A DNA stretch of 5,501 bases, from assembly GCA_045122835.1 (NCBI GenBank), contig JBGVIB010000188.1, positions 1 through 5,501 of the forward strand. Direction: 5' to 3'. A program made the position numbers and the translations under genes. Source of the stretch: JBGVMW01 sp045122835 (GTDB lineage Bacteria; Bacillota; Clostridia; Lachnospirales; Lachnospiraceae). Shown one piece after another: positions 1-5,501 of this stretch. Position 1 is the stretch's first letter. Every line of letters begins with the position of its first letter. The notes under the pieces were generated by a model. It worked only from the letters and a program-made list of their open reading frames with translations. It was not told the DNA's origin and ran no database searches.

Positions 1-3000
1 AAAGGAATTTGCGAATAATTCCGGAGTCATAGGCGGCGTGGTAGCGCAAGAAAACTGCACTGTTGATGTGTTTACGCTTACAACAAATGACCTCACTCTG
101 GCATCTACTATAAATGCGGGCAGTGTTGAAGATTTCAGCGGCTTTATCACATCAATGGATAATGCTACAGTTTCTATGACGGATACAGTGCTTGGAGGTT
201 CTATTACAAGTTCTGCCTCTGCAAGTTCATTAGGCGGCTTTATGGGCAGAAGTTGGACTAATATAGCTGGAATAGAAAAGGATGGAATAGTAAATAGTGA
301 AATAGTCAATGGTGTTACAGTCCAGTCTGGTACTACCTACGAGTCGGCAGGTAAGTTTGGAGCATTTTGGGGAAAACTGTCTAATGCTGTTGGAGAATAT
401 CTGACCATTCAGAATGTAGCGTTGGATGGTCTTACAGTTAATGTAACTGGAAAATATGAGAATTGTTCTCTGATGATTCAGGATGCAACAGCGTTAGTGG
501 TCAATGTCGTTGATTATAATAGTAAAGGATGTACGGTGAATGATCCATGGAAGTATTTTGATGAAATTGCCGGACAGACGAAAGCAAGTGGTTATGGACT
601 TTCAGTATCCGGTATTGTGTCCATTCATAGTTCCACGGCCAATTATCCTGCATATCATTATGAAAATAAGGCGACGAATCTTACAAGTGTTCAAAATATC
701 TATACCATGTATTTTTATGATGTATTCCAGTTACTTGAAAATGCAGATGGTACTACTGTTAAATTTGACAAAAAACTGGATACGTTAAATGAAATGTTAA
801 TATGGGATCTTATTCATTATGCAAACAGCACGGTACAGGAGACTATTCTCAGGAGATATTTAGCAGATTATACCGCAAATGCCGGATATGTATTTTGGAA
901 TGAAGACTACACCTTTTCCGGTACGTTAGATTTATCGCAGATTAGCTTTTATCCAGTAATAAATGTTAATGGAAAGTATCAAGGAGAAGAAGGTACTGTT
1001 ATCAAATTTGATGCTTCTGTCAAGGATGCATCTACTGTGGATGCAGATGGCAATCCTGTAGATGGTATAGCCATGAAGAATTGGTCCTTGAACAATATAA
1101 GCAAGATAAGTCAACATTATGGTCTGCAGGCGGGATTATTCTATAATCCTTCGCATCTGCAAAAATTCGATAATATTACATTTACAGGCTATATTGCCAA
1201 TCTTGGCGTTGATAGCGGTGTACTTGCTTGTGGTAATACCGGAATTAGCAGAGGAACTATTACAAATGTAACGTTAGATAATTTATGGATTTTGGACTAT
1301 TCAGAGAGCACGGGAGCAGGTCTGTTAATATCTCATATTCCGGGCAGTAAAAACAAAAATGATACGTCGACTTACGGAGTTTCATTTGATGGAATCACAA
1401 TGACAAATTATAGTACTACAACCGATAAACATGCGGCAGCAGCATTAATTGGCTCTGCAGGTGGAACAGAGGTTGTAGACCTCAGTCTGGACTTCCATAA
1501 TATGGTAATAGCAGATGACAAAGATGGTAAAGCGGTAACTGATCAGCACAATGGCACTGTATTGGCATGGGCGTCCTTTATATATAGTTATACCTATACT
1601 GATGTTGCCAGTGATTATGAGGGTCATGGTATTTACCTGTTTTCTGAGAAAGATAGTGAGGATAAGAAAGTAACCTACGGTGCGGAAATTGATGATTATA
1701 CAGAGTTTTCGGATACTTCCAATTTAGTTAAGGAAACAAGAAAGATTACGCCCAGTGATTATAAACCATACGTATATATAACAAAAAAAATAGAAGTCAA
1801 TCCTAAATCTGGTGATATACTGAAGGGGTGTGGAACCTATGAAGATCCTTATATTATTGAGAATGCAAGGCAACTTTTAACTTTGTACCGATATATAAAT
1901 GAAACACGATCTGGAACTACGACGGATCCTTATCAGTATCAAGCTTTCTATGAAGGTTGGAAGGTAATCGGTGCAGGGGATGATAGTGAGTTTTGTACCA
2001 CAAAGCATAGCGTTAAAGCTGATACAAGTGGAACTTTATCAGGTACTGGCGTAAATGATGTCAAAATCTTTGGAACAAGCACGGATTTTCCTACCCCTGA
2101 TGAATTGAGCCGGGCTTACTATCAGTTGGGAGCAGACATTGATCTGTCGCAGTCTATGGGTACGACCTATGATCAGATTGCTGCGGACTTTGTAGGTTTT
2201 GGTACAGAGAAGAGACCTTTTGTAGGTGTGTGGTCTGGTAAAGATCAGGAAAAGGATGAGAATGGTAAAGATGTAATACACACTATTACTCTGCCCAATA
2301 AAAAGTCTGCTGCACAGTATGCAACCTATGGCTTTATTCAGTATGCCAAAGGAGCAGTAGTCAAGGATATGAATATTGAAACCTCACAAAATACAACTAA
2401 TCCGTCAGAAACTGCTGCGCAGATTACTTCTATGGGTGGTGGTGTTATTGCCTGTATTCTGGGTGGTGACAATATTATTGATAATGTAACTGTAGATGTG
2501 GATTACAATTTATCGAGTGCATATGCTGTCATTGGTGGATATGTAGGTAAAGTCGTAAAGGGTGGATTAATTCTGCGAAATGTATCTGACAATGCCCTTG
2601 CAAATTTCAATATATATGCAAATTCAGGAGATTATGGATATTTAGGAACTGTTGTCGGAAAAGTGGAAGACGGTTATGTGCTGTATGAAGGGAACGAAAA
2701 TCCGACATCTCCATTATGGTCAATAGAACAATCGGAAAATCATGGAAATATAACTTATAATGGAGAGACAAAGGCATTAGATGAGGTGGTCAACTATGAT
2801 ATCCTAGATGGCAAGTGGTTGAAAGAACATGCCACTGGGTTAAACGTAGAAAAGGAAGATGCCAGTGATACTATAAGCAATATTACAATCACAATTCCTA
2901 CAGCAGAAGCTTTGCAAGTAATGTCAATGGCACTGAACGCGGATGCTTTGAATGTCGTACCTTCAGACTATTCTAATTATACAGCATGTGGTTACACGGA

Positions 3001-5501
3001 GAATTCACGTAGCCGTAAGGCAGATTACAGTGATATAGGTAACTGTACAGCTCAAAGTGAAGATTATATTAGTGCAGCAAAATATGATAATGTGATGAAC
3101 TATACTCAGGGGGGATACAGTTATGCTCAGAAAGCGTATGCATATCCTTATCTGTATCAGTATATGGGCATTACAGGAGATGACACAGATAGTAGTACGA
3201 AAAAGGCATACTATAATTACTTAGTGGAGTACAATGCAGACACTGATAGCGATATGGAAGGATATTCTGTACTGAATCCAGCAATTGTAATTAATGGCAC
3301 AAGCTATATTGTTCAATGGAATCTGGCTGCTAATTCTACTTATGATATGTCTGTATTTGATAATAGTTTTCGTGGACTTGGTGCTCTTTATCAGCCTGGA
3401 GCCTCCAGTGATGGTAAAGCATATGGTGGTGCTTTTAATGGTAATTTCAATGGTAATGCTAGTACTATTAATATCAACATGTGCAGGAGGTTAATAGGAT
3501 CTGATTCGTGGAATGGTCGTTTGGCATATGCAGGATTATTTAATGTGCTTTATGGAAGAGAAACGAGTTTGTATCAGAAAACAGCAAATTTTGCAGATGT
3601 AGGAGCAACCGTAGAGAAGAATTTATCGTGCGCAGAAATTAAAGACTTCACATTGACAGGAACAATAACTGTGAATAAGGGAGCTCATAACTTCAACGTC
3701 GGTGGAGTTGCAGGACTGATTTATTACGGAAGCGCAAGGTATATATTTGATAGCATTACAGTTGATAATTTTCAAGTAGTAGGGAATAGTGGCACACGGG
3801 GTAGTGATGGTGTTAGTTATGTTGGTGGTGGTATTAACCATGTTGGTGGTATTGTAGGCTATATCGGGATCAATACCAATGTGCTGATACAGGATTGTAA
3901 TATTGGTTCAGAATCTGAATCAGAATCTGAAACTAGAGCGGTAGATCTGAGTGGTGAGAGCAATATAGGTGGTCTTGTAGGCGTGACAGAGGCTACAATC
4001 TTGAAAATTAAGAGCTCCAGTGCAAAGAATATGGCATTGCACACTGTTAATGATAATGTTGGAGGCTTGGTCGGCTGGCAAGCAGCAGGGAACACTCAGT
4101 TGATTTTTGAAGGTACAGAGACCAATAAATGTAGTGTGACGAATAGTGACTTACATGGATATCTAAGAGCTGGTGGTCTGCTTGGAGGTACAGCAGGTAC
4201 ATTTTCCATGTCTTATGTCTCCGTGGAAAACTTGACTCTGGAAGCATACCGTAATATAGGTGGAATTGTAGGAAATACTGAAAATGACGAAAGTGCTACA
4301 ACTATTGCAACGAGTATTATTAAAAACGTTACGGTGAAAGATATTTGTACAAACGAGCTCTCACTACGGGATGTTTATGTTAATGGTATTGGTGGTGTTG
4401 TCGGTAGAAATGAACAGATATTAACTATTAAAAATGCGACAGTAACAGGAACAAAGACTGAAACAGGATACCAGTGTAAACTGCATGCATGTACGGATAA
4501 ACCTCGTACCGGTTCCAGTGGAGTAGGTGGAATCGTAGGAGTACATACTAATACTGAAAAGCCTTCTGTATCTAAGGCTTCAACGGTAATATTGACGATG
4601 ATAGATTGTAGTGTAGATACCGTTTCTATAGAAGCAGATGTCTCAGCGGATATTACTGATGAAAAGCATCGTGTCAATATAGGTGCCGGAGGTTTAGTAG
4701 GTTATACAAAAGCGTACATTAAGTTGGATGGAAAAATTTCCACTCAAAATCTTAATGTAAAAGCACCTTTAAGAAGTGAGTCTGCTGAAACAATCTTGGC
4801 GGCCGGAGGTTGTTTTGGTTGTCTGTATTCACATTGTTACTTAACAGGTGTTAATAGTGTGTACCATAATGGACTTTTGGCCAGCCAAAATACTGTTACA
4901 GGTAAACAGGCGGGCGGAGTGATAGGATATGTTTCAAGTACTTATAACAATGTTCGATTGGTAGGTATTACAGTTCAGGATGGAACGGTAGCTTCAGATG
5001 AAATAGCAGGAGGCGTGTTTGGTTATATTTCTCCAGCACCTGGCATTGGTGCAGCATTGGATTCCCTTTCATATACGGTAACCAATACTGTAAACAATAT
5101 GAACATTTCTGCTAGAATGGCAGGAGGAGTGATAGGAAAGTTACTTGGAGATGGTCCTATACGTATAGAGGCTCTGGAAGTGAATAATAATACTATAGTC
5201 GGTGAACAGACGTATACTGGGGAGGATTATAGTGCAGGTGGTGTTATCGGAAGTGTTTCTGCTGTAAACAATAATAATAGATATATTGCAATCTTTAATA
5301 CAAATCTTAACGAGAATATTATTACTTGTGAGGTGAATGATACTACTTTAAGTAGTAATGAAATTAATCACCTTGCTGCAGGTGGTATTGTTGGTAGGAT
5401 GTGTAATAACAGCACTACATATTATATTCTTTGTGATAATATTGAAATCGCTTCAGATAATCAAATTGGTGTAAGAAAAGCAGCGAGTGGCACTGCACCA
5501 G
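1..5501 (+). CDS. Giant GLUG-motif repeat surface protein, internal fragment (both ends missing)
   Basis: One reading frame (full codons from base 2 to 5500) is open through the entire window, giving 1833 residues with no stop; start and stop lie outside. The protein is low in charge, rich in Gly/Thr/Asn/Ser/Tyr and carries many G-G-[VIL]-x-G turns, with I-x-[ND]-[VI]-T-[VIL] strands. This fits the GLUG motif family (named for its G-L-[any]-G signature, found in large extracellular bacterial proteins) and a parallel beta-solenoid fold. Four modules (about residues 1-180, 301-608, 609-900 and 1091-1833) are joined by connectors. No transmembrane helix, LPXTG-like signal, signal peptide or HExxH zinc-protease motif is seen. 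Likely role, inferred: exported, wall-bound or secreted structural/adhesive protein of a gut-type Firmicute. Composition and frame are uniform, with no sign of frameshift or recent insertion. It could be an enzyme whose catalytic domain lies outside the window. Coding status is near certain; function is not. Confidence 0.95.
2..541 (+). other. Module A: C-terminal part of a beta-solenoid (residues 1-180)
   Basis: The first 180 residues read as the tail of a GLUG-type solenoid that begins upstream. Turn motifs appear at about residues 8-14 (G-V-I-G-G-V-V), 77-82 (L-G-G-F-M-G) and 117-124 (G-K-F-G-A-F-W-G), each followed by alternating hydrophobic/Thr strands such as V-N-G-V-T-V (102-107) and L-D-G-L-T-V-N-V (141-148). 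The motifs are more degenerate than in the last module: F or A replaces the usual V/I and the spacing is irregular. The module seems to end near the D-P-W at residues 181-183. Fold assignment is from pattern only. Confidence 0.6.
542..901 (+). other. Connector B with a helical segment (residues 181-300)
   Basis: This stretch lacks GG-x-x-G turns and separates two solenoid modules. It starts with D-P-W-K-Y-F, passes through a strand-like part (G-L-S-V-S-G-I-V-S-I, residues 199-208), then contains the most helix-like sequence of the window, about residues 238-290, with leucines, acidic and basic residues at helical spacing (for example L-L-E-N, then E-M-L-I-W-D-L-I-H-Y and I-L-R-R-Y-L). It may cap the preceding solenoid or act as a spacer before the next. 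No family name can be given from sequence alone. Confidence 0.45.
902..1825 (+). other. Module C: second solenoid-like module (residues 301-608)
   Basis: The module opens with a strand pair Y-T-F-S-G-T-L-D-L-S-Q (303-313) and S-F-Y-P-V (315-319), then Q-H-Y-G-L-Q-A-G-L-F (371-380), which lines up in order with landmarks of modules D and F. Rungs follow: F-D-N-I-T-F-T-G (389-396), I-T-N-V-T-L-D-N (420-427), F-D-G-I-T-M-T-N (462-469), and a loose turn A-A-L-I-G-S-A-G-G (480-488). The last part (about 520-600) is richer in Tyr, Asp and Lys and ends in P-Y-V-Y-I just before the entry motif of module D. It resembles, from memory, a recurring but unnamed region in very large clostridial surface proteins; this has not been checked by search. 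Confidence 0.55.
1826..2701 (+). other. Module D: GLUG-type module with entry motif and DIDLS signature (residues 609-900)
   Basis: It begins with G-C-G-T-Y-E-D-P-Y-I-I (609-619) and a short amphipathic stretch N-A-R-Q-L-L-T-L-Y (621-629). This G-[ST/C]-G-T-x-x-D-P-Y-x-I pattern followed by a Q-L-x-x-L helix is a familiar opening of GLUG-containing extracellular modules. After a loop of about 70 residues come Y-Y-Q-L-G-A-D-I-D-L-S (706-716), F-V-G-F-G (730-734), P-F-V-G-V-W-S-G (739-746) and Y-G-F-I (776-779), the standard series in this family. Rungs follow: V-V-K-D-M-N-I (786-792), the turns G-G-G-V-I-A (812-817), I-G-G-Y-V-G (844-849) and L-G-T-V-V-G (881-886). The best-supported family match in the window. 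Confidence 0.7.
2702..3271 (+). other. Connector E, tyrosine-rich (residues 901-1090)
   Basis: No GG-x-x-G turns occur here. Residues 961-980 include a T-A-E-A-L-Q-V-M-S-M-A-L-N helix-like piece. Residues 1022-1077 hold 14 tyrosines in 56 positions, five of them alternating at 1046, 1048, 1050, 1052 and 1054, as expected of a beta-strand with one tyrosine face. The segment is followed directly by the opening of module F. It may be a folded junction between solenoids rather than a flexible linker, since it has little Pro, Gly or Ser repeat character. Function unknown. Confidence 0.45.
3701..5395 (+). repeat. Protein-level tandem repeat: 15 GG-x-x-G (GLUG-like) motifs
   Basis: The first Gly of each motif falls at residues 1234, 1282, 1323, 1354, 1391, 1420, 1464, 1509, 1563, 1602, 1638, 1670, 1708, 1746 and 1794. 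Spacing runs from 29 to 54 residues with a mean of 40. The residue before the GG is V or I in most of the first eight copies, A in the copy at 1391 and in all of the last seven. The core is GG-[VIL]-[VIF]-G, with variants GGVAG (1234), GGLLG (1391) and GGCFG (1602). DNA copies are well diverged and mix ggtggt with ggaggt/ggaggc codons, so these are old duplications, not recent slippage. Coordinates run from the first to the last visible motif; more copies may lie downstream. Confidence 0.8.
3908..3931 (+). repeat. Short tandem DNA repeat encoding (Ser-Glu)4
   Basis: The 12-base unit tcagaatctgaa occurs twice head to tail, itself two near-identical hexamers, and encodes S-E-S-E-S-E-S-E at residues 1303-1310. 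It sits in a loop between the GG turns at 1282 and 1323. It is the only perfect short tandem repeat I see in the window and the only strongly acidic run in the solenoid array. Confidence 0.85.

Larger units (their letters stand above)
3272..5501 (+). other. Module F: fourth solenoid module, long GLUG array (residues 1091-1833, incomplete)
   Basis: The opening repeats the family plan in degenerate form: Y-I-V-Q-W-N-L (1102-1108), D-M-S (1115-1117), F-R-G-L-G (1123-1127), G-G-A-F-N-G-N-F-N-G (1142-1151) and A-G-L-F (1177-1180). From about residue 1213 it becomes a regular solenoid with I-K-D-F-T-L-T-G, F-D-S-I-T-V-D-N, I-K-N-V-T-V-K-D and I-K-N-A-T-V-T-G strands alternating with GG turns. The array continues to the window edge, so its true length is not known. 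This is the longest and most regular module here and would form an elongated rod if the solenoid reading is right. Confidence 0.7.

Noticed and set aside
540..788. 82-codon + strand ORF in another frame
   Set aside because: Overlaps the long open frame completely, has no ribosome binding site and an unlikely composition; a shadow. The same applies to 3294-3494 (+) and the - strand ORFs at 932-1117, 1445-1627, 2039-2281, 3623-3841, 3859-4095 and 4047-4247.
3485..3490. Perfect Shine-Dalgarno-like aggagg
   Set aside because: The next ATG (3513) is 22 bases away and in a different frame, and the site is explained by Arg-Arg codons in the long frame. Similar ggagg strings elsewhere come from Gly-Gly codons of the repeat motif.
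3821..3850. Direct repeat gttggtggt at 3821-3829 and 3842-3850
   Set aside because: Nine bases only, and explained by two Val-Gly-Gly codon runs near one GLUG turn; not evidence for a mobile or regulatory element.
4375..4677. 100-codon open stretch on the - strand, Thr/Pro/Ser-rich
   Set aside because: It is the antisense of the GLUG array; the mirrored Gly/Val codons yield Thr/Pro/Tyr-rich protein with no recognisable motif, and it lies wholly inside the forward gene.
1..5501. GLUG-containing IgA-protease-like (M26) metallopeptidase
   Set aside because: GLUG motifs do occur in such proteases, but no HExxH zinc motif is present in the 1833 residues; a catalytic domain could only lie outside the window.
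902..5501. Polysaccharide lyase or hydrolase of the parallel beta-helix type
   Set aside because: The beta-solenoid character is compatible, but I see no catalytic signature of such enzymes, and the regular GG turns fit GLUG repeats better.

Overview
The whole window is the interior of one very large protein gene on the + strand. The frame whose codons begin at base 2 is open from edge to edge: 1833 complete codons, no stop, and neither the true start nor the true stop in view. There is no intergenic space, RNA gene, promoter, terminator, mobile element or CRISPR array. Residue numbers below count from the first full codon (residue n starts at base 2+3(n-1)).

The protein looks like a giant secreted or cell-surface repeat protein of the GLUG-motif type. 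It is rich in Gly, Thr, Asn, Ser, Val and Ile. It repeatedly shows a short G-G-[VIL]-[VIF]-G turn, commonly followed or preceded by strands of the form I-x-[ND]-[VI]-T-[VIL]. This is what a parallel beta-solenoid built from many short rungs looks like. AT-leaning composition, frequent ATA and AGA/AGG codons, and resemblance (from memory) to large uncharacterised gut clostridial surface proteins suggest a Firmicute, probably of Lachnospiraceae type. That assignment is an inference.

Layout: (A) bases 2-541, the end of a solenoid whose beginning lies upstream. (B) 542-901, a non-solenoid connector with the window's clearest helical stretch. (C) 902-1825, a second solenoid-like module. (D) 1826-2701, a third module that opens with a G-x-G-T-Y-E-D-P-Y entry motif and has the DIDLS / GFG / PF-G-V / YGF series of landmarks. 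(E) 2702-3271, a tyrosine-rich connector. (F) 3272-5501, a fourth module with a long, regular array of 15 GG-x-x-G motifs averaging 40 residues apart, still running at the window edge.

Modules C, D and F share an order of landmarks, so the protein seems to have grown by duplication of a whole module, plus expansion of rungs in the last one. The likely role is structural or adhesive at the cell surface. No catalytic motif, membrane segment, signal peptide or wall anchor is visible here; the ends that would show export and anchoring lie outside the window.
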